64,000 nt of DNA from Granulicella pectinivorans (GTDB taxonomy: Bacteria; Acidobacteriota; Terriglobia; Terriglobales; Acidobacteriaceae). Every line of letters begins with the position of its first letter. The first letter of the stretch is position 1. Location of the stretch: contig NZ_FOZL01000001.1 in NCBI RefSeq assembly GCF_900114625.1, forward strand, positions 2,418,001 to 2,482,000, in the 5' to 3' direction. Both the position numbers and the translations under genes were made by a program. The notes beneath the pieces were generated by a model. The model did not search any database, had not been told where the DNA came from, and was given only the letters and a program-made list of their open reading frames with translations. Positions 17,501-23,939 of the stretch are shown one piece after another.

Positions 17501-18845
17501 CACCGGGCAGGATACGGACCTGCATCTGGGTGGCACAGCGCAGGTGCTGGGCGTCACCAATCCCAAGGGCGGCACGCTGAACCTGAACGCGAAGGGATCG
17601 GTGAGCCCGCAGTTGGCCCACACCTTCGATCCGGACATCATCGCCAGTGGCAAGGTCACGTTCACGGTAGCCGCGGGTGGAACGATGAAGAGTCCCGCGC
17701 TCACCGGCAAGGTGATCTTCGACCAGGTGAACGCCGCGGTCGATGGAATCCCCAACGGCCTGACCAACATGAACGGCACCCTCATCTTCAATGAAGACCG
17801 CCTTGAGGTGCAGAGCCTGACGGCGACCACCGGTGGTGGACAGTTGAAGATCGGCGGCTTCCTCACCTACCGCAACGGCGTCTATGCGGACCTTACGGCC
17901 ACAGGCGACGTGGTCCGTGTCCGTCTGTATGGATTGAGCGCCACGGCGAACGCGAAGTTCAGGCTGCAGGGTGGTGCGCAGAACGCCCTGCTCAGCGGTA
18001 CCGTGTTGCTCACGCGCTTCGGTATCGGCGCGGATGTGGACTTCGCCGCCTTCGCTGGCGCGGGTGGTGTCGCGGCACCGCCAGACCCTGACGCGGCGAC
18101 GAACAAGATCCAGCTGGACGTCCATGTCACCAGCTCTCCGCAGCTCGATTTCCAGAACTCCTACGCGAAGCTCGCCGGCACCGTGGATCTCACCGTACGC
18201 GGCACGATTGCCGTGCCCACGGTCCTTGGCCGCATTCAGATCACCGACGGCAGCGCCACGTTCGCCGGCACCAAGTACCAGCTCCAGCGCGGAGATATCT
18301 ACTTCACCAATCCGGTTCGGATCGATCCCGTGATCGATCTCGACGCGACCGCCCGCGTGGAGAACTACGACGTCACCATCGGCCTCCACGGCACGACCAC
18401 AAGCCTGAAGCCGACCTACCGCTCCGAGCCGCCGCTCAGCGAGGCCGACGTCTTCAACCTGCTGGCGCTTGGACGCACGCAGGAGGAGGCGCAACTCTAC
18501 CAGGAACAGCAGGTGCAAGCTGGCACCGATCCCACCACGAGCGCTCTCCTGGGTGGCGCGTTGAACGCCACTGTCTCGAATCGTGTCGAGAAGCTGTTCG
18601 GCGTGGGCAGTGTGAAGATCGATCCGGCGTTCGTCGGTACGCTCGGCACATCGGCCGCGCGCATCACCGTGCAACAGCAGTTGTCGCGGCAGTTGACCCT
18701 GACCTACGCGACCAACGTGAACTCCTCGGCGCAGCAGTTGATCCAGGTGCAATACCAACTGAACCCCCGCATGTCCGTGGTGGCGACACGCGACGAAACC
18801 GGTGTATTCAGTATCGTTTACAAGATTCGGCAGCGCTACCGCTAG
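14508..18845 (+). CDS. tamB: Translocation and assembly module protein TamB
   Basis: The 1445-residue product is a TamB/AsmA-type protein. An N-terminal membrane anchor (about residues 24-45, CAWVLGGVVGLLLVVLSLGA) is followed by over 1300 residues of repetitive beta-strand sequence forming the periplasm-spanning groove, and the C-terminal DUF490 domain (about 1260-1445, with VFNLLALGRTQEEAQLYQ and LTYATNVNSSAQQLIQVQYQ). TamB works with an Omp85 partner in outer-membrane protein assembly or phospholipid transport. GTG 14508 overlaps the stop of the SurA-like gene. The order Omp85-chaperone-TamB suggests a TAM-like complex. Confidence 0.93.
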   Translation: MSATNEEQKKRKSLHIGRKCAWVLGGVVGLLLVVLSLGAWYTTTGDFQRRVGKQVVSVLEDATGGRVELGRITFNLWHLAIEADGLVIHGLEGPGEAPYLAADKILIRLKIVSFFQHTAGGLASHIGLNLLRVEQPHAHLIVDKDGKTNQPTPKHPSTSTEPFQDTVLDLKAKDVELVNGVVLLNNRAIPFDLSANDLQAKVNYITSTDRYGIVLDLNDLRTKMAKEPEAQSKVHVEAEFGRDMAALNKLELHTGKSSDLRASANITHFANPEWWAAADGTLELKQISVLSGFDGLGPGTVDLDIKGHNCNVSPATAQKKPGIFRRRKNEEINASVKTLPPDPDCKAGYLLIGSAKVHGASYQDEYVRLHDINGGAQLHITPTELLLTALTGYLPGGGSAMGELRIVNWLGEVPANTPTASPTAKAAVTTTNQTAVAMGAKAPVKLSTNIPQVQYAHAYLKATIDRIPLRTIMDVTAPKGYGDLGFDTAVSGPVEVEWGGPAAQIADSVQVQGDLKFAPTGVVRKGALNNIPVTGQTLAHYDGRTEVVNIQHILLQTPGTILNASGVLGVNLGDRLTNLQADATVRDIGEYDQLLQTLGFEANGKKGSAAIPVDLHGALVFHGTASGPIRNLDVKGHLEGDQLQVKLGTAANVQIDSLVGDADYSPRGLSVASSTIKQGAAVLHLGGSFRPRRIVSKRGVEDWVWDEGTTVDANVQLATAPILDLLKIAGQQDKIPVTGTVGIDGHLVGTFQNLSGSGHVSLANGVAYGEPYEAAHVTMSVTGQDIEASQIALQLHGMTIAGNGGYDLSSKHLHGHLEGNNLMLSKFTTVQKANLNGDGTVSLVADANGTMTEPNLKAHVSVANVTIQGKPVGELTADLHSAGSTVFYTAKSTVLGAGVTADGQTALTGDYQTTAKLTVAGFDVGKPLALFGDSSLKGSSSINGVVDVSGPAKTPLAMAGSANFENFVVKLNGYELKAAEPLRVSLKNGVALLEQVHITGQDTDLHLGGTAQVLGVTNPKGGTLNLNAKGSVSPQLAHTFDPDIIASGKVTFTVAAGGTMKSPALTGKVIFDQVNAAVDGIPNGLTNMNGTLIFNEDRLEVQSLTATTGGGQLKIGGFLTYRNGVYADLTATGDVVRVRLYGLSATANAKFRLQGGAQNALLSGTVLLTRFGIGADVDFAAFAGAGGVAAPPDPDAATNKIQLDVHVTSSPQLDFQNSYAKLAGTVDLTVRGTIAVPTVLGRIQITDGSATFAGTKYQLQRGDIYFTNPVRIDPVIDLDATARVENYDVTIGLHGTTTSLKPTYRSEPPLSEADVFNLLALGRTQEEAQLYQEQQVQAGTDPTTSALLGGALNATVSNRVEKLFGVGSVKIDPAFVGTLGTSAARITVQQQLSRQLTLTYATNVNSSAQQLIQVQYQLNPRMSVVATRDETGVFSIVYKIRQRYR

Positions 18846-18884
18846 GAATCTTTTGGGCCCGTTTTGCGTCTAATCAGGTAGAGG

Positions 18885-18928
18885 AAAGGGCCTGAATTGT
18901 CCGAGCCCTTTGCCGGGAGAGACCCGGT
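18885..18928. repeat. Two hairpins between tamB and the BON protein
   Basis: AAAGGGC (18885-18891) pairs with GCCCTTT (18905-18911), and CCGGG pairs with CCCGG (18914-18928). They lie just upstream of the BON gene start, with no T-tract. They may end the tamB transcript or form the leader of the BON gene. Confidence 0.4.
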
Positions 18929-18940
18929 GCAGGAGCTTTT

Positions 18941-19705
18941 ATGAAAGCCATGAAACCAATGTTTGCCGGAAGCCTGATGCTCGCCGGATCGCTGCTCTTC
19001 AGCAGTGTCGCGCGTGCGCAGGAGAACAACGATGGGCAGATCCAGAGCGATGTGATGAAGGCTCTGGACAAGAAGCAGTTCAAGGATGTCCAGGCCGCGG
19101 TACACGACGGCGTGGTCACGCTGACCGGTACGGTGGACGTGTACAGCGAGAAGGAAGATGCAGACCGTAAGGTGCATCATCGCAAGAACGTGAAGGCAGT
19201 CGATAACGAAATCCAGGTCGGCGGCGCACCCGTTGAGGATGCAACCCTGCGCGCGAAGCTGGCCGAGAAGCTCGCCTACGACCGTGTCGGTTATGGCACG
19301 ACGGCCTTCAACGCCCTGACCATCGGCGTGCAGAACGGTGTGGTGACGCTGGGCGGTGTAGCCTACGGACCCATGGATAAGGATTCCGCTCTCAGCCTGG
19401 TCGCCAACTACCCGGGTGTGAAGGATGTGGTCGACAACATCGAAGTGGCCCCGCTTTCGCCCATGGATGACCGCATCCGCATCGCGACCGCTCGTGCCGT
19501 CTATGGCGCACCGCAGTTGAATCGCTACGCCATGGATCCCGCCAAACCCATCCGGATCACCGTCGTCAACGGCAACGTCACGCTTTCGGGTGTCGTCGAT
19601 AGCCAGGGCGACAAGGATATCGCAAACATTCGCGCCAACGGTGTCCCGGGTGTCTTCAAGGTCACCAACAACCTCGAAGTGGCCGGCAAGCGCCCCCGCG
19701 GATAA
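18941..19705 (+). CDS. Periplasmic protein with three BON domains
   Basis: The 254-residue product has a signal peptide (about residues 1-27, cleaved after SSVARA) and three BON-type repeats: about 35-95 (VQAAVHDGVVTLTGTVDVYS), 105-180 (LTIGVQNGVVTLGGVAYGP) and 185-250 (ITVVNGNVTLSGVVDSQ). BON domains in OsmY-type proteins are periplasmic and linked to osmotic or envelope stress, probably through membrane binding. It lies downstream of the envelope assembly block but has its own leader and a strong terminator, so it is probably transcribed alone. Confidence 0.92.
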   Translation: MKAMKPMFAGSLMLAGSLLFSSVARAQENNDGQIQSDVMKALDKKQFKDVQAAVHDGVVTLTGTVDVYSEKEDADRKVHHRKNVKAVDNEIQVGGAPVEDATLRAKLAEKLAYDRVGYGTTAFNALTIGVQNGVVTLGGVAYGPMDKDSALSLVANYPGVKDVVDNIEVAPLSPMDDRIRIATARAVYGAPQLNRYAMDPAKPIRITVVNGNVTLSGVVDSQGDKDIANIRANGVPGVFKVTNNLEVAGKRPRG

Positions 19706-19722
19706 CCGTCTGCCAGCCTTAC

Positions 19723-19760
19723 AAAGGCCGTTCGCCTCGTGCGGACGGCCTTTCTCTTTT
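19723..19760 (+). terminator. Rho-independent terminator after the BON gene
   Basis: AAAGGCCGT pairs with ACGGCCTTT around a short loop and is followed by CTCTTTT. It lies 17 bases after the BON stop codon and 12 bases before mqnP. Confidence 0.9.
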
Positions 19761-19771
19761 ACGATAGATCT

Positions 19772-20638
19772 ATGACGAATCTATGGAAGAGCACCGCGAC
19801 CACGCTGGAGATGATCAAGTGGGAACATTCCATCTTCGCTCTGCCGTTTGCGCTGACCGGCGCCGTGCTCGCGGCGGGCGGGTGGCCGACAGGGCGCGTG
19901 CTGCTCTTGATCGTGGCGTGCATGGTCTCGGCGCGGTCCGCGGCGATGGCCTTCAACCGGCTGGCTGACGCCGATCTCGACGCAGCCAATCCGCGCACGA
20001 AGATGAGAGCCATTCCCGCCGGCGCGCTCGGCAGGGGATTCGTCGGCGGCTTCACGCTGTTCATGGTGCTCGTCTTCCTGGCCTGTTGCGCCCTGCTCAA
20101 TCGCATGACGTTGGAACTGGCGCCCATCGTGCTCATCGTGGTGCTCGGCTACAGCTACATGAAGCGCGTAACCCGCTGGTCGCATGTGGTGCTTGGGCTG
20201 GCTCTGGGCATTGCACCCACCGCCGCATGGGTTGCCGTACGCGGTAGCCTTGATCCCCGCATCATCGTTCTCACGGCGGCTGTGCTCTTCTGGGTCGCCG
20301 GATTCGACGTCCTGTACGCCTGCCAGGACTTCGCCCACGACCGCTCCGTGGGCCTCTTCAGCGTGCCGGCAGCCTTCGGCATGGAGACCGCGTTCACCAT
20401 GGCGCGCACGATGCACGTCGCCGCTCTCATTCTGCTGCTCTGGCTCGTCAAGCTGTTCGCGCTCGGCCCGGTCGCATGGGTAGGCTTGGCGATCGTTGCG
20501 GCGCTCTTGATCTACGAGCATGCCATCGTCTCGCCAACCGATCTCCGCCGCATGAATGCCGCCTTCTTCACCTTGAACGGTGTCATCGCGGTCGTCTTCT
20601 TTCTGGCGTTCGCAGGCGATGTTCTCCTGCGCAGATAA
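19772..20638 (+). CDS. mqnP: UbiA-family prenyltransferase, probable MqnP (menaquinone, futalosine pathway)
   Basis: The 288-residue product is a UbiA-family aromatic prenyltransferase with about eight membrane helices and both Asp-rich substrate motifs: NRLADADLDAANPRT and DVLYACQDFAHDR. These motif forms match the group often annotated as 4-hydroxybenzoate polyprenyltransferase and later assigned to MqnP, which prenylates 1,4-dihydroxy-6-naphthoate in the futalosine route to menaquinone. That assignment is inferred; no other mqn gene is in the window. ATG 19772 is used because the open frame upstream overlaps the BON terminator. A bidirectional terminator follows. Confidence 0.85.
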   Translation: MTNLWKSTATTLEMIKWEHSIFALPFALTGAVLAAGGWPTGRVLLLIVACMVSARSAAMAFNRLADADLDAANPRTKMRAIPAGALGRGFVGGFTLFMVLVFLACCALLNRMTLELAPIVLIVVLGYSYMKRVTRWSHVVLGLALGIAPTAAWVAVRGSLDPRIIVLTAAVLFWVAGFDVLYACQDFAHDRSVGLFSVPAAFGMETAFTMARTMHVAALILLLWLVKLFALGPVAWVGLAIVAALLIYEHAIVSPTDLRRMNAAFFTLNGVIAVVFFLAFAGDVLLRR

Positions 20639-20657
20639 GCGAGTCCAAAAAGGAAAA

Positions 20658-20685
20658 GCCCGCTGGAGAGCGGGCCTTTCTTTTC
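20658..20685. terminator. Bidirectional terminator between mqnP and the CsbD gene
   Basis: GCCCGCT-GGAG-AGCGGGC forms a 7-bp stem with a CTTTCTTTT tail on + and an AAAAAGGAAAA lead-in, which gives a T-rich tail on the minus strand. It separates two convergent genes. Confidence 0.88.
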
Positions 20686-20698
20686 GCATCCGGAGTGA

Positions 20699-21046
20699 CT
20701 AGCGCGAGTTGGTTGTCTCGTGGTCACGGTGCAGGTCAGCCTTCAACTTGTCGACGCCGCGGCTGATGGAATCCTTCGCATGCTCGGCAGCTTCAGCAAT
20801 CTTTTCGCGCACGTTATGCGCTGTGTCGTGGCTCTCGTCGCGGGCCACGGTCTCATTGGTGCGGACATGATCGCCAACGGCCTGCGCGGCATCCTTCGTC
20901 TTGCCCCATGCTTCCTGCGTTGCGCCGGTGACGCGATCGGCAGCTCCGGAGTTCGCGAGCTTCTCGTTTCCAATCGCTTCGCCGGTTGCCTGCTTGATGT
21001 GTCCTGCTGCGTTCTTCAGTGCTCCTGCAACGGTATCCTTGTTCAT
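20699..21046 (-). CDS. CsbD-family stress protein
   Basis: The 115-residue hydrophilic product begins with the CsbD-like repeat MNKDTVAGALKNAAGHIKQA and a second stretch GAADRVTGATQEAWGKTKDA, followed by an Ala/Lys/Asp-rich helical tail. CsbD proteins are general-stress proteins of unknown mechanism. It is the second of two minus-strand stress-type genes; the small membrane protein at 21140-21289 lies upstream, with a hairpin between them. Confidence 0.88.
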   Translation of the reverse strand: MNKDTVAGALKNAAGHIKQATGEAIGNEKLANSGAADRVTGATQEAWGKTKDAAQAVGDHVRTNETVARDESHDTAHNVREKIAEAAEHAKDSISRGVDKLKADLHRDHETTNSR

Positions 21047-21068
21047 GGTCCTGTCCCTTCAGTCGGTT

Positions 21069-21088
21069 GCCCCTCCCTGCGGAGGGGC
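21069..21088 (-). other. Hairpin between the small membrane gene and the CsbD gene
   Basis: GCCCCTCC and GGAGGGGC form a perfect 8-bp stem with a 4-base loop. There is no T-tract on the minus strand, so it may modulate read-through or mRNA stability between the two stress genes rather than stop transcription. Confidence 0.5.
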
Positions 21089-21139
21089 GTTTAGACTTGT
21101 GCTACGGTTGCGTGCGGCGTGAGTGTGAGAGCCGTGAGA

Positions 21140-21289
21140 CTACAGAGCTCGACGGCCCGAAAGAAGATTGAAGATAAGAACGATGATGGCGAGGACGAGA
21201 AGGACATGGATCCACCCGCCCAGGGTGTAGCTGCTGACAAGGCCTAAAATCCAAAGGATAAAAAGCACAATGGTGATCGTCCAAAGCAT
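21140..21289 (-). CDS. Small membrane protein, lmo0937 family (49 residues)
   Basis: This 49-residue ORF has a strong ribosome binding site, AGGAG eight bases before the ATG at 21289. The product is two hydrophobic helices: MLWTITIVLFILWILGLVSS and WIHVLLVLAIIVLIF, joined by YTLGG, ending in SGRRAL. This is the pattern of the lmo0937 family of tiny stress-associated membrane proteins found widely in bacteria. It lies 93 bases upstream of the CsbD gene on the same strand, so the two are probably induced together. It is easily missed because of its length. Confidence 0.88.
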   Translation of the reverse strand: MLWTITIVLFILWILGLVSSYTLGGWIHVLLVLAIIVLIFNLLSGRRAL

Positions 21290-21450
21290 GTATCGTTCTC
21301 CTGTTGAGTCGCTCGGAAATGATCTCTTCCATAAGCGTTGTAACTAAGCCCGTATAACTCGCTGGCCATCTCGGCCGACATACCATAAGTTGCGGCAAAA
21401 TGGAATCTGGTTGCCAGCGAAGGTACCGATTTGAAAAGGAGTTGTGACGA

Positions 21451-22272
21451 TTGCGCGTTGCCATACAAGGAGAGCTTGGATCGAATAGCCACATGGCTGC
21501 ATTGGGGATGCTGGGCGACGTAGAAATCGTCCCGTGCGCTTTGTCGGCCGAGGTCTTCGACCGTATCCAGGATGGAAGCGCCGACGCCGCCGTCCTGCCC
21601 ATCGAGAACAGCCTGCATGGTTCGGTCGCCGAGCACTACGACTTGCTGCGGGAACGCGCCGTCGAGGTCTGCGGAGAGAGCCTGCTGCGCATCCGCTTCT
21701 GCGTCATCGCCGCCCCGGGCGTGAAGGTCGCCGACCTGAAGCGCGTCATGTCGCATCCCGTGGCTCTGTCGCAGTGCCGCAAGTGGATTGTGGCGCATCC
21801 CGGCATCGAGGTCTTTCCCGTCTACGACACCGCGGGCAGCGTCAAGAAGCTCATGGCCGAGGGCTGGCGCGACGCGGCCGGCTTCGCCCCGGAGCTCGCC
21901 GCGAAGCAATACGGTGCCGAGGTCCTTGAGGCGGGCATCGAGGACCACGAAGAAAACTTCACCCGCTTCTACCTCCTGAAGAAACGCGGAGCCGCGAGCC
22001 CCGATCCCGAAGCCAACAAGATGAGCCTCGCCTTCTCGGTCGAGCATCGCCCCGGCACGCTGGTCGCCGCGCTCACGCTCCTTGCCGACGCCGGCGTCAA
22101 CCTCACCAAGATCGAGTCGCGCCCCGTCGTCTCCCGCCCCTGGGAGTACCACTTCTACGTCGACGTGCGCTTCGAAGATGCAGAGAAGGCCGACGCAGCC
22201 GTCGCGTCGTTGCGCCACCACTGCTCATGGCTCAAGGTGCTCGGACGCTACAAGGCCGCGATCGGCAGCTAG
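21451..22272 (+). CDS. pheA: Prephenate dehydratase
   Basis: The 273-residue product is a monofunctional prephenate dehydratase, which makes phenylpyruvate in phenylalanine synthesis. It shows the N-terminal IQGELGSNSHMAA, the LPIENSLHGSV motif, the catalytic-region HEENFTRFYLL and a C-terminal ACT domain with the Phe-binding ESRPVVSRPWEYHFYVD region, implying feedback inhibition by phenylalanine. No chorismate mutase domain is fused. The start is TTG 21451, with AGGAG nine bases upstream. Its last codons overlap by four bases the end of the convergent membrane gene. Confidence 0.95.
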   Translation: MRVAIQGELGSNSHMAALGMLGDVEIVPCALSAEVFDRIQDGSADAAVLPIENSLHGSVAEHYDLLRERAVEVCGESLLRIRFCVIAAPGVKVADLKRVMSHPVALSQCRKWIVAHPGIEVFPVYDTAGSVKKLMAEGWRDAAGFAPELAAKQYGAEVLEAGIEDHEENFTRFYLLKKRGAASPDPEANKMSLAFSVEHRPGTLVAALTLLADAGVNLTKIESRPVVSRPWEYHFYVDVRFEDAEKADAAVASLRHHCSWLKVLGRYKAAIGS

Positions 22273-23270
22273 GCGGCTGGCTTGAACGCTGGACGGTACC
22301 GGATGAGGACCCAGACGACCACCGCCATCAGCACCAGCCCAAAGACGCTGATAAAAAGCTGGTAGCTTGCGTTGAGGTTCGTCGTGGCCGGATTTGGAGG
22401 AACTCCCATCCTTGCGTTCACCTGTTGCAGGTAAACGAGCATGCGTGCCTGCGAGGACGGCAGCATATTCAACCCCAGGTGAACGGCCCCAAAGGCAGAG
22501 TACGCAAGAGCTGTGATCCGAGCCCGGTTGTCGAGGCGAAACAGCCCGTAGGCGACATAGCCGCACAGCACCGTGAACACGGCATACACCACATGCGCGG
22601 CAAACCCCGTCACGATGAATCCCATCAGGTAAGCCGGAAACCGGAGAAAGGCGGGAATAGCCGTGCCCACCGCCGAGATCCCATAAAGGATGGAAAGCGC
22701 AAGAATCGGCGTGGGAATGCCCTCCAGCGGCCCAGGTGGCAGCGGTGGTGGTGGCGGGTAAGCGGAATCGAAGAGCGGTTGCGGTGTGAACAGGGCGCGG
22801 GTGGCGCGAAGGTTGAAGTAGACCAGCCACCAGACGCCCACAGCCGCGACCAGCGCGTAAAAGATGCCGGACCCCAGCAGGATGTAGGAGTTCACGGCCA
22901 TGGCTTCCGGCGTCTGTCCAGGCGGGTGTGGCAGTGTGGGGGCCAGGGCACGCACGATCAGAGTTCCTGCACAAAACAGAGCGCCAAGCAGAGCGAGCAG
23001 CCCTCCAAGCACCAGGATCGAGTAGCGCGCCCAGGAACGGAGGCGGCCCAGTCCGACGATGGTCAGGATAGACCAGGTCGTCAGCGCGGAGAACAGAAGA
23101 CCGAAGACCGCCGCAATGCCGAGCAGCAGGTGGGTCGCTGCGGATGAGGGCGGCTGCATGCGCGAGCCGAAAGCGGCCATCGCCACCATCCCCACGACGC
23201 CGCAAAGCTCGAAAAACGCAAGAGCTGCAAGGGCGATCTGTGCGAGGATCAGGCCGGCTGGGCGTCTCAT
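22269..23270 (-). CDS. Polytopic membrane protein of unknown function
   Basis: I do not recognise this 333-residue product. It has eight or nine predicted membrane helices and a proline-rich cytoplasmic stretch in the middle (YPPPPPLPPGPLEG). The fourth helix region ends in WWLVYFNLRATRALF, which recurs almost exactly in the upstream gene (WWLVYFNRRSTKALF), so the two are paralogous. The second half looks like an additional four-helix module. ATG 23270 is preferred to starts further upstream, which would overlap the neighbouring gene. Confidence 0.72.
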   Translation of the reverse strand: MRRPAGLILAQIALAALAFFELCGVVGMVAMAAFGSRMQPPSSAATHLLLGIAAVFGLLFSALTTWSILTIVGLGRLRSWARYSILVLGGLLALLGALFCAGTLIVRALAPTLPHPPGQTPEAMAVNSYILLGSGIFYALVAAVGVWWLVYFNLRATRALFTPQPLFDSAYPPPPPLPPGPLEGIPTPILALSILYGISAVGTAIPAFLRFPAYLMGFIVTGFAAHVVYAVFTVLCGYVAYGLFRLDNRARITALAYSAFGAVHLGLNMLPSSQARMLVYLQQVNARMGVPPNPATTNLNASYQLFISVFGLVLMAVVVWVLIRYRPAFKPAA

Positions 23271-23323
23271 GGGTGCGAGCAGTGTAGCGCGGAAACGCGA
23301 ACGTCCAGCAGGAACTTTCGCGC

Positions 23324-23788
23324 TTACAACGGACTCTTGCCGAACAGCGCTTTCGTCGACCGCCGGTTGAAGTACACCAGCCACCAGATTCCCAGCACCG
23401 CCAGAAAAATATAGATCACATTCGCAGCCGCGTACGTCACCAGATAGACGGTAGGAAGTCCAAGGTAAAGCTGCTTACCCAGCACCACCGCGTCGATCGC
23501 AATCGCGATCGGGCAAAACGCAGCAAGCGCCCCTGCGATCAGCAGAATCACCCCGCGAGCCCAGCCCCGGTACTTCGAAATCCCCATCGCGACAAGAAAA
23601 AGGCACACCGCCGGAACGACCAGCACCAGCGGGATCAGATTTCCTTCCGTCATCACCCCCACCGCGCACGCCGCCAGCGAAAGCATCGCCAGCAGTCCGA
23701 GCAGCACAAGGGTCAGTCGAATGGCAAACGGACGTCGCGACCCGCTCCTGACCTTGACACGTTCCCGCAATGGGTTTTCCTGAAGCAT
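23324..23788 (-). CDS. Four-helix membrane protein, paralogue of its downstream neighbour
   Basis: The 154-residue product has a charged N-terminus (residues 1-22), about four membrane helices and a C-terminal WWLVYFNRRSTKALFGKSPL. The whole protein corresponds to the first half of the neighbouring 333-residue protein. The function is unknown. The ATG at 23788 is the only good start. It lies 53 bases upstream of the neighbour on the same strand, so a duplicated pair in one transcript is likely. Confidence 0.7.
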   Translation of the reverse strand: MLQENPLRERVKVRSGSRRPFAIRLTLVLLGLLAMLSLAACAVGVMTEGNLIPLVLVVPAVCLFLVAMGISKYRGWARGVILLIAGALAAFCPIAIAIDAVVLGKQLYLGLPTVYLVTYAAANVIYIFLAVLGIWWLVYFNRRSTKALFGKSPL

Positions 23789-23939
23789 CTCGTCGTATGC
23801 GCCGATGACTCTTTAAGGCGTAAGGTTCATCCTACCTGTTAGACGCTGCCGCGATTTGACGGCGGGTTGTCATGGGGCTGAAACTATCTGAGACGGGCTG
23901 CATCAAAAGAATCAGGAAATCTGATAGAAGGACACTCAA

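Noticed and set aside
19739..19771. Upstream start for mqnP
   Set aside because: It would place the start inside the T-tract of the preceding terminator; ATG 19772 gives the normal family length.
23856..23887. Heat-shock-type promoter for lon
   Set aside because: TTGACG is present, but no -10 hexamer lies at a suitable distance.
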